64,000 bases of DNA, taken from Phytohalomonas tamaricis (GTDB lineage Bacteria > Pseudomonadota > Gammaproteobacteria > Pseudomonadales > Halomonadaceae). The stretch covers positions 248,001 through 312,000 of the forward strand of contig NZ_PVRV01000019.1 of the NCBI RefSeq assembly GCF_003012345.1, written 5' to 3'. Below, piece after piece: positions 16,622-25,705 of this stretch. The notes below the pieces were generated by a model that saw nothing but the letters and a program-made list of their open reading frames with translations, was not told where the DNA came from and did no database searches. Position numbers and translations under genes: made by a program. Every line of letters begins with the position of its first letter. Within the stretch, counting starts at the first letter, position 1.

Positions 16622-18916
16622 TTAGAAGGTTGCTTCGAGGGAGACCACCGCGGTGCGCTCTTCCCCCACGTTGTAATAGGATGTGTTGGAGCTCAGCCCG
16701 TTGTATGGCTCGGCATTGAAGCCGATACTACTTGCGGAACTGAGATACTCCTTGTCGAAGAGGTTGTTGATGGAGAAGCGTATGGCTGCGCTCTTGAGCA
16801 TCGTATTGTCGACAGGTAACCTGACTCCGGTATTCAGATCGAAGACTGTCCTTCCAGAGATCTTTTCATCATTGGTAAGGTCGCCGTAGTAGGAGCCGAC
16901 ATACTTCCCGACGATATTGCCGTAGTAGCGACCATCGTCGTAACCAACACTCAGGTTGAACATGTTCTTGGGAACGTTAGCGACCTGCTTGCCCTCCGTC
17001 GGCAGCTCAACGCCACGGGTAGTGATGTTGTCCTGCTGCTCCGACTCCGTGTAGGTGTAGGAAGCGTAATAATTGAAGTTATGCGGCAGCAGTCCGCTCC
17101 ACTCGAGCTCCAGACCCTTGTTCACCACCTCCCCCACGTTAATCATCACGTATTCGCCATCAGTATCGCGACTAGAGAGCTGGCGGTCCTTGAAGGTCAG
17201 ATAGAATGCCGTGGCGCTGAGCGCCATGTCGTCCCGGCTGAAGCGCCAGCCAAGCTCATGGTTCCAGCTGAGCTCGGGGTCGAGGTTGATTGAGTCCCCG
17301 GTGTTATACAGCACGTAATTCTGCGGGGTACGCATGTTGCGCGTGACGTTGTAAAACGCCTGGTTGTCCGCGTTGATCTGGTATTTCGTACTGAAGTTCG
17401 GCAAGAACTCGTGGTAGGTCGCCTCGCGCTTCTCCGGCTCGTCATAAAGGCTTTCGCGCTTACTGCCCTTGCGCTCAACGTACTCATAGGAAAGCCCAGT
17501 AGTGAACGTCAGATCCGGCGAGAAGTACCAGGTATCCTGGGCCCAAAGCTTCTGGGCAGGCGTAACCGTGTAATAGTTCCGGCCCTGTACGGTTTGACCA
17601 TTCGCATCGACGACCTGATTGGATGACTCGTAATCGGCCCAGATGTCCTCGGGCGTGCCGTCCTCATTAATTGCGATATACGGTTGGCTCTGGCGTTGGC
17701 GCGCGCGTTCATACCAATAGCCAAAATCCAGGCTATGCGCCTCGTTGAGGTCCCACCTCATCTTGGTCGTGATACCCGAACGCCAGGTTTCGGTCCAGGA
17801 CGGCCGGTAGTAGGTATTTGAGGACAAATTGCTCAGATCGTAATTGCCAGCCTGATCCGAGCTGCTGGATAACGTGGAAGCCGAACCAGAACTGAAACTA
17901 CCGCCATTGGCCCAGTAGTAATAAGGCTGCAGGGTCAGAGTAAGGTCATCACGCAGTTGGAGACGCTGGGTCAATGACGCCGTTAGATTCTCGAACGGGT
18001 TGCGATTCAGCTTGTAATAGTTGGTGATCTGCCCGCTGCTGTTGCGCTGTGGCGTTTCCGCATAGTCGTAATCACGCCCATAAGTCTCGAACTGCTCCTT
18101 GCTAATCGTCATGTAATTATAATTTTCCTGACGATGGTACTTCACGATTGCATTGGTGGAGTTGCCGTTGCCGTCTTCGAACAGCGCATTCCACTCGACC
18201 TTGTCGGCCTTGAGGCTACCTTCCCCTTTCCATTTGTCTGCCTCTTCATGGGAGGCAGAAAGGTAGCTGCGAAACCCGTTGTATTCACCCGTATTAAGGC
18301 GGGCGAATGTTTTCTTCAGGTTATTCGAACCCACCGTCTGTTTGACAAAGACATTGAAGTCATCTGTAGGCCGCATGGTCACCAGACCGATGTTACCGCC
18401 GCTGGAACCGATATGCGGGGCGTCGGCTTCCGAAGACCCCTGCGTGACGAAAATCTCGCTGAGGTTTTCAGGATCGCCCAAGAGGTTAGGGTATACGGCG
18501 TAGTTACCCGAATCGTTGATCGGAATACCGTCCATCGACAAGCCGACCTGGTCGGAGTTCATGCCGCGCATAGTGAAATTGGTACCGCTCAGCCCCGTGG
18601 AATCAGCGGTGGTCACGTTGATGCCAGGCGTGTACTTGAGTTTATCCAAGGCATTCGCGGTAGGCGTCATCTTGTCCAACGCCTCCTTAGTTACGGTGGA
18701 GCGTGCCTTGCCGCTGTCTTCCTGTACCATGAGGCCGTTGCCCAACGTCTGACCTTGGACGTTAACCTCGCCGACATCCATCGTTTCCTGACTGCTTTCG
18801 CTAACGGTTGATTCTTGATCGCTATCAGTAGCCGTTGCCTCTTGAGCTAACGCATAAGGTGTATATCCCGCCATGCTGGCCGCCAACAACATTGCATGAG
18901 GCTTACTTAGTTTCAC
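16622..18916 (-). CDS. TonB-dependent outer-membrane receptor
   Basis: A 764-residue outer-membrane transporter starting with GTG after a GGGAGCGGG site. It has a signal peptide to about residue 25, an acidic Ser/Glu/Thr spacer, a TonB-box-like segment near DVGEVNVQG, a plug domain (residues about 65-200, with LDKLKYTPGINV, FTMRGMNSDQVGLSMDG and GSSGGNIGLVT) and a beta barrel ending in aromatic VVSLEATF. Substrate is not apparent from sequence; the barrel is rich in Tyr, Asn and Ser. The operon supplies a private ExbD, TonB and ExbB and a nucleotidase lipoprotein. A nucleotide- or organophosphate-derived ligand is the natural inference, with a metal-siderophore as the main alternative. Confidence 0.93.
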   Translation of the reverse strand: MKLSKPHAMLLAASMAGYTPYALAQEATATDSDQESTVSESSQETMDVGEVNVQGQTLGNGLMVQEDSGKARSTVTKEALDKMTPTANALDKLKYTPGINVTTADSTGLSGTNFTMRGMNSDQVGLSMDGIPINDSGNYAVYPNLLGDPENLSEIFVTQGSSEADAPHIGSSGGNIGLVTMRPTDDFNVFVKQTVGSNNLKKTFARLNTGEYNGFRSYLSASHEEADKWKGEGSLKADKVEWNALFEDGNGNSTNAIVKYHRQENYNYMTISKEQFETYGRDYDYAETPQRNSSGQITNYYKLNRNPFENLTASLTQRLQLRDDLTLTLQPYYYWANGGSFSSGSASTLSSSSDQAGNYDLSNLSSNTYYRPSWTETWRSGITTKMRWDLNEAHSLDFGYWYERARQRQSQPYIAINEDGTPEDIWADYESSNQVVDANGQTVQGRNYYTVTPAQKLWAQDTWYFSPDLTFTTGLSYEYVERKGSKRESLYDEPEKREATYHEFLPNFSTKYQINADNQAFYNVTRNMRTPQNYVLYNTGDSINLDPELSWNHELGWRFSRDDMALSATAFYLTFKDRQLSSRDTDGEYVMINVGEVVNKGLELEWSGLLPHNFNYYASYTYTESEQQDNITTRGVELPTEGKQVANVPKNMFNLSVGYDDGRYYGNIVGKYVGSYYGDLTNDEKISGRTVFDLNTGVRLPVDNTMLKSAAIRFSINNLFDKEYLSSASSIGFNAEPYNGLSSNTSYYNVGEERTAVVSLEATF

Positions 18917-18952
18917 TGTCCCGCTCCCTATGATTATTAATATGAAAAACGG

Positions 18953-19786
18953 CTATCGCCTTGCTGTGTAGTTAAACGTCACGGTGAATCTTTGTTTTTC
19001 TTTTCCCGAGAATGCCTCGGCTGGGAAAGGTGAGACTTTCTTCATCCGGCCCAAGCTTGTCATTGCGGCTCTGTTCAACAACATGTTTCTGGTTTTCGTC
19101 TCGATCCCTGAATCGATAACGTTTCCGCTTCGGTCTACAATCAGCCACAGTACAACGGCACCTTCAGGACGTTGCAGAGATGCCTCTCGCCCCCGAGGGT
19201 ATTGCTTATAATTTTCAAGTTCCCGACGTAATTCCTCGGTATATTTATTTTCCAAAACTTCAGCATTATTGGCCGTTGAGGCTGAGGCAGCCTTGTGTAA
19301 TGACGCTGATGGCGTCGAAGCATTTTTCGCCACATCTGTCACAGGTTGCGGTTTATTTGGCTTCACGTCGGCCGCAGGCTTCACCTCCTTTTTAACCACT
19401 TTTGGCTCGGGCTTTTCCTGCTTCTTCGGCTCAGGCTTGGGCTTTTCCTGCTTTTTTGGCTTTGGCTCGGGTTTGGGTTTGGGTTTGGGTTTGGGTTTGG
19501 GTTTGGGTTTCGGAGGTTCGACAATCTCCGCCTCTTCAGCCACAGGGAGCGGCGGCACCTCGGCTTTGACAAGATCTGGCTCTGGCTCTGGCGGCACAAT
19601 ATCCGGTACCGGTTCGGGCTGTGGCGCTAGCTCCGCTGAATCTATCAAGGCCAACTCAACCGTGCTTTCGTCATATTTCGGCTTTATTTTTAGATCTTCA
19701 TGCGTGGCCGAATAAGCCATGGCTGCCAGAAGAAAAGCCGAGGGGACACACGCAATTAGCTTGCGAGCCTTATAAATAGCGAACAT
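18953..19786 (-). CDS. tonB: TonB energy transducer with extended Pro-Lys spacer
   Basis: A 277-residue TonB. It has an N-terminal membrane anchor (residues 9-25), then a periplasmic spacer of Pro/Glu/Val followed by uninterrupted Pro-Lys dipeptides and PKKQEKPKPE-type repeats. The C-terminal domain (about residues 185-277) contains the YPRGREASLQRPEGAVVLWLIVD region, close to the YP.A...EG.V.V.F signature. The spacer is encoded partly by a near-perfect hexanucleotide repeat. The start lies 5 bases after the exbD stop with no clear ribosome binding site, suggesting coupled translation. It should carry proton-motive energy to the receptor encoded directly downstream. Confidence 0.92.
   Translation of the reverse strand: MFAIYKARKLIACVPSAFLLAAMAYSATHEDLKIKPKYDESTVELALIDSAELAPQPEPVPDIVPPEPEPDLVKAEVPPLPVAEEAEIVEPPKPKPKPKPKPKPKPEPKPKKQEKPKPEPKKQEKPEPKVVKKEVKPAADVKPNKPQPVTDVAKNASTPSASLHKAASASTANNAEVLENKYTEELRRELENYKQYPRGREASLQRPEGAVVLWLIVDRSGNVIDSGIETKTRNMLLNRAAMTSLGRMKKVSPFPAEAFSGKEKQRFTVTFNYTARR
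19465..19511 (-). repeat. Hexanucleotide repeat coding for the TonB Pro-Lys spacer
   Basis: On the plus strand GGGTTT is repeated about seven times without interruption; on the coding strand each unit reads as one Pro-Lys pair. Because the unit is six bases, gain or loss of copies keeps the frame and only changes spacer length. Confidence 0.85.
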
Positions 19787-19791
19787 GTTTT

Positions 19792-20199
19792 TTATGATTT
19801 TCTAGTGGCAATTGAGACAGAAGAGAAGCCATTGCGCTTCAATTGATCCATAACAGAAACAAGCCGTTTGACTTGAACACCTTGATCACTATTTATGATA
19901 ATGGTCAGTTTATTATTATCATCTTGAAGGTCCTTCAAACGAATCATCAATTCAGATTCGCCAACATCCTCTCCATCTAATTGCATTTTATCTTCAAGAC
20001 CTAACGTGATAATGGCCTTGTTCTGCGGCTTAAGTTGTTGTGACTGGCTGGCTGAAGGGAGCTGAGTTTTAATACCCAAGGCAGGAATAACATTGAGACT
20101 TATCAGCACGAAGAAGACTAATAGAAACATCATTACATCAATCATGGGGATGATTTCTATATGTACTTTTTTCTTCTTATTCACTTCCCAGTTGCGCAT
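19792..20199 (-). CDS. exbD: ExbD/TolR-type proton channel subunit
   Basis: A 135-residue ExbD: short basic cytoplasmic start, one membrane helix with the essential Asp (IPMIDVMMFLLVFFVL), then a periplasmic domain with the IINSDQGVQVKRLVSVMDQL region typical of ExbD/TolR. The frame is open to 20340, but the ATG at 20199 has a strong GGAGAAG site and gives a normal ExbD N-terminus, so I chose it. It is the first gene of the operon. The region 19790-20340 is clearly more AT-rich than the rest of the window, a possible sign of transfer. The promoter must lie between 20199 and 20346, partly shared with the divergent ychJ. Confidence 0.92.
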   Translation of the reverse strand: MRNWEVNKKKKVHIEIIPMIDVMMFLLVFFVLISLNVIPALGIKTQLPSASQSQQLKPQNKAIITLGLEDKMQLDGEDVGESELMIRLKDLQDDNNKLTIIINSDQGVQVKRLVSVMDQLKRNGFSSVSIATRKS

Positions 20200-20345
20200 A
20201 ACTTCTCCATATAGCAGCCATAACCTAGGCAGGCTTTCCTGTCCATTACCTTTCGATGTCGAAAGGAACGAGGCCATATAATCGTTGGCATTTGTTACGA
20301 AATAATGAAGAATTTTTTTATTACTTACCGGGAGTGTCATGCCAA

Positions 20346-20846
20346 ATGGAAAAACGTCTTCTCGCTAAAGAGCAACTGGACATCCCATGCCCTTGCGGCA
20401 GCGGACAACGCTACGCCGCCTGCTGCCATCCCTACCACAGTGGCGAGCACGCTGCGCCGACGCCAGAAGCCTTGATGCGCTCACGCTATAGCGCCTTTGC
20501 CCTTGGCGGGCTGGGTGACTATCTGCTTGCCACTTGGTACGAAGACAGCCCAAACAGACCCGACGTCACTCCGGCTGAGCTCGACCAACGCGATACCCAG
20601 TGGCAACGCCTGGAGATAATCAACAGCATGGCTAAGGGCAGTAAGGGAGAAGTGGAGTTCAAGGCGCATTTCGTGGAAAACGGCCTGCCCCAGGTGCTGC
20701 ATGAACGATCACGCTTTACCAAGACGGGCGGGCGCTGGTACTACGTTGATGGTGTGGCAGATCCCCGCTCGGCACCTAGCGTCGGCCGAAACGATCCCTG
20801 CCCATGCGGCAGCGGTAGGAAATTTAAGAAGTGCTGCGGTGCTTGA
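20346..20846 (+). CDS. ychJ: YchJ family protein with two SEC-C metal motifs
   Basis: A 166-residue protein with an N-terminal SEC-C motif ([17 protein letters not shown]), a central NTF2-like region starting at [13 protein letters not shown] with YLLATWY, and a C-terminal SEC-C motif ([16 protein letters not shown]). Both motifs have the CxC...CC zinc-binding pattern. This is the standard UPF0225/YchJ arrangement, and the function is not established. The frame is open from 20256, but the ATG at 20346 is preceded by CGGGAG at suitable distance and matches the usual family start. It is divergent from exbD. Confidence 0.92.
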   Translation: MEKRLLAKEQLDIPCPCGSGQRYAACCHPYHSGEHAAPTPEALMRSRYSAFALGGLGDYLLATWYEDSPNRPDVTPAELDQRDTQWQRLEIINSMAKGSKGEVEFKAHFVENGLPQVLHERSRFTKTGGRWYYVDGVADPRSAPSVGRNDPCPCGSGRKFKKCCGA

Positions 20847-21041
20847 AATGCGTCAGTAATTGACTTCAAGCCGGCTGTCTCAGCATTGACGATTTTGAGT
20901 TCGCCGATTAACGCAACGTGTGCGGCAACACGCTCGGCCAGATAGCGCAGCGCCTGCTCGGCATAGGCACGTGGCGTGTCGCTTATCGGGTTCGATCACG
21001 CACGTCAGCGTTGGCCTTTCCTCAATACTTTTTGGAATACA

Positions 21042-21938
21042 TCAGAACCCATACAGCCGCGCCGGATTATCGAAGAAGATACGATGGCGCATTCGCTGGC
21101 TTGAAAACCACTCACCGATCAGATTACGCATTCTTCCGGTGTTGGGCATGCCGTTGATACCAAAATACGGCGGAGCGATATGAGGCCAGTCGCTGCCGTA
21201 AAGCAGCCGTTCCGGGCCGACCTTGGCCAGAGCCTGGGCGAAAGCTTCAGCATGCTTGTAGTGATCCTGACCCGCATCGATGCGATAGGCACCCGACAAT
21301 TTGACCCATGCGCCATGCTCAACCACAAGCTCAAGCAGTGCCTGGAAACCGTCGGACTCAGTGCCCAGACCGGCGGGCATGTTGCCCATGTGATCGATGA
21401 CCAGCGGCACGTGCAGGTGGGCCAGCAACGGTAGCATCTCCGGCAAATGGCGCGCATCGAGCAGCAACTCCATGTGCCAGCCAAGGCGCGATATCTTGAG
21501 TGCCAGCGTACGCAGGTCGGTAACCCCAATGTGATGGTTGAATAACATATCGACCCGGATGCCGCGTACGCCGAGTGCGTCCATACGCCTAAGCTCGGCG
21601 TCATCCACATCAGGATCGACAACGGCCACGCCGCGCAGCATGTCGGGATGTCTCGCCAGAATGCCTAGCATGTAGCGATTGTCACTACCGTAGGCACGGG
21701 GTTGCACCAGTACGCCGCGCATCATGTTCGTTGCTATCAACATGCCTAGATAATCCGCCTCGGGGGCAGCCGGCGGCGTACAGGGGCGCGCGGCCACCAG
21801 CGGGTAGGCATCGCGGTCATTACTGAAGGCATGCGCATGACAGTCACATGCACCACTCGGGATATTGAATGTCGGCAGATCGACGCGCGGATCAGGTGGC
21901 GGACACGGCTCGTGCGGGGAAAGGTTACTGAAGGCCAT
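21042..21938 (-). CDS. Amidohydrolase family (TIM-barrel) hydrolase
   Basis: A 298-residue cytoplasmic protein of the amidohydrolase_2 group that includes 2-pyrone-4,6-dicarboxylate lactonase. Visible motifs are CDCHAHAF at the first strand, the catalytic region LVIDHMGNMP, and LLYGSDWPHIAPP, whose Asp is the conserved base/metal ligand. The C-terminal NPARLYGF is typical. No aromatic-degradation genes adjoin it, so the substrate is unresolved. It is separated by about 140 bases from ribB and reads in the same direction, but a hairpin intervenes. Confidence 0.88.
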   Translation of the reverse strand: MAFSNLSPHEPCPPPDPRVDLPTFNIPSGACDCHAHAFSNDRDAYPLVAARPCTPPAAPEADYLGMLIATNMMRGVLVQPRAYGSDNRYMLGILARHPDMLRGVAVVDPDVDDAELRRMDALGVRGIRVDMLFNHHIGVTDLRTLALKISRLGWHMELLLDARHLPEMLPLLAHLHVPLVIDHMGNMPAGLGTESDGFQALLELVVEHGAWVKLSGAYRIDAGQDHYKHAEAFAQALAKVGPERLLYGSDWPHIAPPYFGINGMPNTGRMRNLIGEWFSSQRMRHRIFFDNPARLYGF

Positions 21939-22036
21939 GGCCTGCTCCGTACAGTACTTGCTAAAGGAAAGTGCGTTCAGCCTAGCGCATGCCGCTGGGC
22001 TTATCTAAGCCCGCGGGCATTATTCACGAACAGGTG

Positions 22037-22065
22037 CCGCCCCGTCAGCAACGCTAACGGGGCGG
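22037..22065. terminator. Hairpin downstream of ribB
   Basis: Nine-base-pair GC-rich perfect stem CCGCCCCGT / ACGGGGCGG with an 11-base loop, 14 bases after the ribB stop on the minus strand. There is no T-run, so this is a tentative terminator. Confidence 0.5.
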
Positions 22066-22079
22066 AGACAACGCATCAG

Positions 22080-22745
22080 CTATGCGGTTAGCTCACGAGC
22101 CTTCGCAGAAATAGCCGCGCGACGATAAGCGACCAGATCCTCAATCGCCAGCAGCGGATAGGCGCGTTCACTCGCGAATACCTTAAGCGATTCAAGTTGC
22201 ATCATCGTACCGTCATCATTCATCAGCTCGCACAGCACACCGCAGGGCGTCAGACCAGCCAGACGCATCAGGTCGACAGTCCCCTCGGTGTGGCCGCGCC
22301 GCTCCAGCACGCCGCCATCCTGAGCGCGTAGTGGAAAGACGTGACCGGGACGGGCCAGATCGTCGGCAGCAGCATCCTCAATCACGGCGGCACGTACCGT
22401 CACGGTACGATCATGAGCGCTCACCCCAGTCGTCACGCCATGCTTGGCTTCGATCGAAACGGTAAAACCCGTGCGATAACGGCTTTCATTAGCGGTTACC
22501 ATCGGTGGCAGGGCCAGCCGATCAGCATGAGCATTGGTCAGGCACAGGCAGACGATGCCGCTGCCAAAACGAATCATCTGCGCCATTTGCTCGCTTTGCA
22601 GCGAGGCGGCAGGAAAAATCAAATCACCTTCATTCTCACGATCAGCATCATCGACCAGGACCACGCCGCGCCCTTGCTGCAACGCAGCCAAAGCACGCTC
22701 GACGCGCTCGGAAGAAGACCCGTACTCACTTAATAGATCGGACAT
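22080..22745 (-). CDS. ribB: 3,4-dihydroxy-2-butanone 4-phosphate synthase
   Basis: Converts ribulose 5-phosphate to 3,4-dihydroxy-2-butanone 4-phosphate plus formate, the four-carbon precursor of riboflavin. The 221-residue product is the single-domain RibB type, not the RibBA fusion. Active-site signatures are [13 protein letters not shown], the SGIVCLCLT loop, [19 protein letters not shown] and [12 protein letters not shown]. The frame runs far upstream, but the ATG at 22745 has an AGGAG site and aligns with E. coli RibB. It is controlled by the FMN riboswitch located about 120 bases upstream of the start. No other riboflavin gene lies nearby. Confidence 0.96.
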   Translation of the reverse strand: MSDLLSEYGSSSERVERALAALQQGRGVVLVDDADRENEGDLIFPAASLQSEQMAQMIRFGSGIVCLCLTNAHADRLALPPMVTANESRYRTGFTVSIEAKHGVTTGVSAHDRTVTVRAAVIEDAAADDLARPGHVFPLRAQDGGVLERRGHTEGTVDLMRLAGLTPCGVLCELMNDDGTMMQLESLKVFASERAYPLLAIEDLVAYRRAAISAKARELTA

Positions 22746-22864
22746 GAAACACTGCTCCTGTGTCGTCATCGGCGCGAGACGAAATTCAAGAACAGGGCAT
22801 AAATGACAGGAGGCCACAGGCAGTCGGGGATAAACCCAACACCTGAGGTTAGCCATACAGAAGC

Positions 22865-23003
22865 GATCCTCTCCCATCCGGACTATGACCGTCGGCACTG
22901 GAATCTCACCAGTTCCTGCGCAGCAGCGCTCGCGGGCTTGTTCCGGCGCCATTCGGCGCACGGACATCACCGCCGGTGGGGACTTTCACCCCGCCCTGAG
23001 GAT
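22865..23003 (-). promoter_or_regulatory. FMN riboswitch (RFN element) controlling ribB
   Basis: Read on the minus strand the element begins ATCCTCAGGGCGGGGTGAAA and continues with GTCCCCACCGGCGGT. It closes with CCGACGGTCATAGTCCGGAT and GGGAGAGGAT. These blocks are the conserved strands of the RFN aptamer, and the outer helix ATCCTC/GAGGAT closes the fold. It lies in the ribB 5' leader, so FMN binding should lower RibB production. About 120 bases separate it from the start codon, leaving room for an expression platform. Confidence 0.95.
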
Positions 23004-23109
23004 ATGCCTGCTGTGGTGCACCGCAGCAGGCTCCAAGAGGCTACCGTGTCGCGCCACAGCAGGCAAGCGGCCGTTACTGTCCGGCAAACTCGGCATAATT
23101 CAGGCCATA

Positions 23110-23139
23110 AAAAACGCCGGGGCCTGAGCCCCGGCGTTT
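23110..23139 (-). terminator. Terminator of the semialdehyde dehydrogenase gene
   Basis: Twelve-base-pair perfect stem AAACGCCGGGGC with its complement, loop of four, and on the minus strand a run of six T. It follows the stop at 23172 and isolates this gene from the riboswitch downstream. Confidence 0.92.
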
Positions 23140-23171
23140 ATCAATCACTACCGTGATGCGTGGTGAGACGC

Positions 23172-24605
23172 TTAGCGACCGGCCTGGGTAACGAAGCGAG
23201 TATCAAGATAAGCGTCAATCGCTTCGCTGCCACCTTCCGTGCCGTAGCCGGAATCCTTCATACCACCAAATGGCGTCTCCGGCAGGCCGAAACCGATATG
23301 GTTGATGGTCAGCATGCCGCTTTCGATATCACGCCCCAATGCGGTGACCGTGGCGTTGGCACGCGTGTAGGCATAGGCAGCTAGCCCGTAAGGCAAGCGA
23401 TTGGCTTCCGTGACCGCCTGTTCATAGCTTGAGAACGGTACGATCAGCGCCAGCGGTCCGAACGGCTCTTCGCTCATGGCCCGAGCCTCCATCGGCACGT
23501 CAGCCAGTATGGTCGGCTCGAAGAAGAACCCCTTGCCTTCACGACGCTTGCCACCCAGGCGCACCTTGGCCCCCTTCTCGACGGCATCGTTGACGAAACG
23601 TTCAAGCGATTCCAGGCCGCGTTGATGCGCCATGGGTCCCATCGTCGTGCCTTCTTCCAGGCCATCACCGACCTTGATATCGCGGGCAGCGGCAACGAAC
23701 TTGTCAATGAAGGCATCATAAACGCTTTCATGGACCAGAAAACGCGTCGGTGCGATGCAGACCTGACCGGCGTTACGAAACTTGGCAGCGGCCAGATCCT
23801 TGGCGGCGACGTCGAGATCGGCGTCCTCGAACACGATCGCCGGCGCATGGCCGCCGAGTTCCATCGTCGCCTTCTTCATGTGCTGACCCGCCAGCGCGGC
23901 GAGATGCTTGCCGACAGCAGTCGAGCCAGTGAACGAGATCTTGCGAACGGTCGGATGCGGAATCAGATATTCGGAAATCTCCGCCGGCACGCCATAAACC
24001 AGATTGACGACGCCCGCCGGTACGCCGGCATCAGCGTAGGCGCGGATCAGTTCGGCCGGCGCGGCGGGGGTATCTTCCGGTGCCTTGACGATGATCGAGC
24101 AGCCCGCGGCCAGTGCGGCAGATAGCTTGCGCACCACCTGATTGATCGGAAAGTTCCACGGCGTGAACGCCGCTACCGGGCCCACCGGGGTCTTGATCGC
24201 CAACTGCTGGATGTCAGCCTGACGTGACGGAATCACCTGACCATAGGTGCGCCGCGCTTCCTCGGCAAACCAGTCGATAGTATCGGCAGCTCCCAGCGTT
24301 TCCATCCGCGCCTGAGCCAGCGGCTTGCCCTGCTCGCGGGTCATGATGTCGGCAATATAGTCAACGCGCTCACGTAAAAGGTCAGCGGCGCGGCGCATGA
24401 TCTTGCTGCGCTCGAACGGCGCGGTTTCCTTCCAGGTCTTGAAGCCGCGCTCGGCCGCCTCCAGCGCCATGTCGAGATCGGCCTTTTCGGCATGAGCGAT
24501 CTGACCGATGGTCTCTTCAGTGGCTGGATTGATGACGGGGATTGTCTTGCCGGCGAGAGCATCGCGCCACTCACCGTTGATATAAAGCTGGACGTCAGGA
24601 TACAT
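23172..24605 (-). CDS. gabD: NAD(P)-dependent succinate-semialdehyde dehydrogenase family
   Basis: Cytoplasmic aldehyde dehydrogenase, 477 residues, closest in pattern to succinate-semialdehyde dehydrogenases of the GabD/SAD type, which complete GABA breakdown to succinate. Visible motifs are the oxyanion Asn in [10 protein letters not shown], cofactor-binding FTGSTAVGK, the general base Glu in TMELGGHAP, the catalytic Cys in [13 protein letters not shown] and [10 protein letters not shown]. No transaminase gene is adjacent, so the physiological aldehyde is an inference from family resemblance. The start at 24605 follows AGAGAGG. It has its own terminator and is divergent from the cystine ABC genes. 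Confidence 0.85.
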   Translation of the reverse strand: MYPDVQLYINGEWRDALAGKTIPVINPATEETIGQIAHAEKADLDMALEAAERGFKTWKETAPFERSKIMRRAADLLRERVDYIADIMTREQGKPLAQARMETLGAADTIDWFAEEARRTYGQVIPSRQADIQQLAIKTPVGPVAAFTPWNFPINQVVRKLSAALAAGCSIIVKAPEDTPAAPAELIRAYADAGVPAGVVNLVYGVPAEISEYLIPHPTVRKISFTGSTAVGKHLAALAGQHMKKATMELGGHAPAIVFEDADLDVAAKDLAAAKFRNAGQVCIAPTRFLVHESVYDAFIDKFVAAARDIKVGDGLEEGTTMGPMAHQRGLESLERFVNDAVEKGAKVRLGGKRREGKGFFFEPTILADVPMEARAMSEEPFGPLALIVPFSSYEQAVTEANRLPYGLAAYAYTRANATVTALGRDIESGMLTINHIGFGLPETPFGGMKDSGYGTEGGSEAIDAYLDTRFVTQAGR

Positions 24606-24903
24606 GGGTGTCCTCTCTTACATGGAGTAATGCACGAAGAAGCGAGCAAGGCATGCCTTGGAGCGGGCTTTACGCGGCAATGATCACTATAGTTAGGCTG
24701 TTAATTATTTTTTTCAAGGGAAAGTGATCATCATATGGCGCTGTTTGATGAATGTACCTCTATCAATAAGGCCCAACTGGAGGGGGTCTGTCAGCGACAT
24801 TAACTAAAACAAAAATTCATATAAATTTAATTTCTTATGCTCAAATCTCAAGATCAAGATAAAATAGATCCATTACATCCTTCATGACAGTGGACTAGGA
24901 ATC
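24606..24903. promoter_or_regulatory. Divergent promoter region, dehydrogenase / amino-acid ABC importer
   Basis: About 300 bases without a gene, strikingly AT-rich from 24690 to 24880. It must hold the promoters of the dehydrogenase (leftward) and the ABC importer (rightward). A GATAAAATA stretch at about 24856 is a possible -10 for the importer. No operator was identified. Confidence 0.45.
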
Positions 24904-25665
24904 ATGATGAATATCAGAACAATGCTGGCCGTCTTTACTCTCGGTGCTACCACGCTGCTAGGCGCCCCGCTCGCTCAGGCGGATACGTTGCGTGTCGGCA
25001 TGTCGGGCAACTACTTCCCCTTTACCTTCGTGAAGCAGGACAAGCTGCAGGGCTTCGAAGTGGATGTCATGAACGCCATCGGCGAGCAGACGGGCGACGA
25101 CGTCGAATTCGTTACCGCCCAGTTCTCGGGTCTGGCCGGCATGCTCGATACCGGGCGCATCGACACCATCGCCAACCAGATCACCATCACGCCGGAGCGG
25201 CAGGCCAAGTACGTCTTCACCCAGCCCTACGTCTATGACGGCGCCCAGGTGGTAGTGAAAAAAGGCAACGATACGATTCACGGTGTTGAAGATCTCAAGG
25301 GCAAGACGGTAGCGGTCAATCTTGGCAGCAACTACGAGCAACTGCTTGAAGCGTTGCCCTATGCCGATCAGATCAACATTAAAACCTACGAATCCAACGT
25401 CGAGCAGGACGTGGCGCTGGGCCGTGCCGACGCTTTCGTAATGGATCGCGTCAGCGCCACTCAGGTCATCAAGAAGACGCCGCTGCCGTTACAGCTCGCA
25501 GGTGCGCCCTTCTCGCATATTGAGAATGCGCTACCATTTCGTGACAACGATGCCGGCCACGCCCAGCGTGATCGGGTCGATCAGGCACTGACCACGCTCA
25601 GAGAAAATGGCACGCTAGCCAAAATTTCCGAGAAATGGTTTGGCAGTGACATCACCCAACCCTGA
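24904..25665 (+). CDS. Periplasmic polar amino-acid (cystine-type) binding protein
   Basis: Solute-binding subunit of a polar amino-acid ABC importer, 253 residues with a signal peptide cut near AQADTLRVG. The domain shows the SBP family-3 features: SGNYFPFTF, LQGFEVDVMNAIGE, LAGMLDTGRIDTIANQITITPER and the hinge region GKTVAVNLGSNYE. The pattern matches FliY/TcyJ/TcyA-type cystine-binding proteins, but this group also binds other amino acids. The start is ATGATG; the second ATG (24907) is better spaced from AGGA. The permease follows after 40 bases. Confidence 0.88.
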   Translation: MMNIRTMLAVFTLGATTLLGAPLAQADTLRVGMSGNYFPFTFVKQDKLQGFEVDVMNAIGEQTGDDVEFVTAQFSGLAGMLDTGRIDTIANQITITPERQAKYVFTQPYVYDGAQVVVKKGNDTIHGVEDLKGKTVAVNLGSNYEQLLEALPYADQINIKTYESNVEQDVALGRADAFVMDRVSATQVIKKTPLPLQLAGAPFSHIENALPFRDNDAGHAQRDRVDQALTTLRENGTLAKISEKWFGSDITQP

Positions 25666-25705
25666 GCTATAGCTTGTCATCCCTCACAGACGAGGACCGT
25701 AAGCC

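Noticed and set aside
19465-19511. Telomere-like GGGTTT array
   Set aside because: It is in frame inside tonB and codes Pro-Lys; no reason to see a replication or chromosome-end function.
20850-21000. A short minus-strand frame between ychJ and the amidohydrolase gene reading like DTPRAYAEQALRYLAERV
   Set aside because: It looks protein-like in composition but has no start, is closed by a stop and continues into antisense of ychJ. Could be a gene relic; too weak to call.
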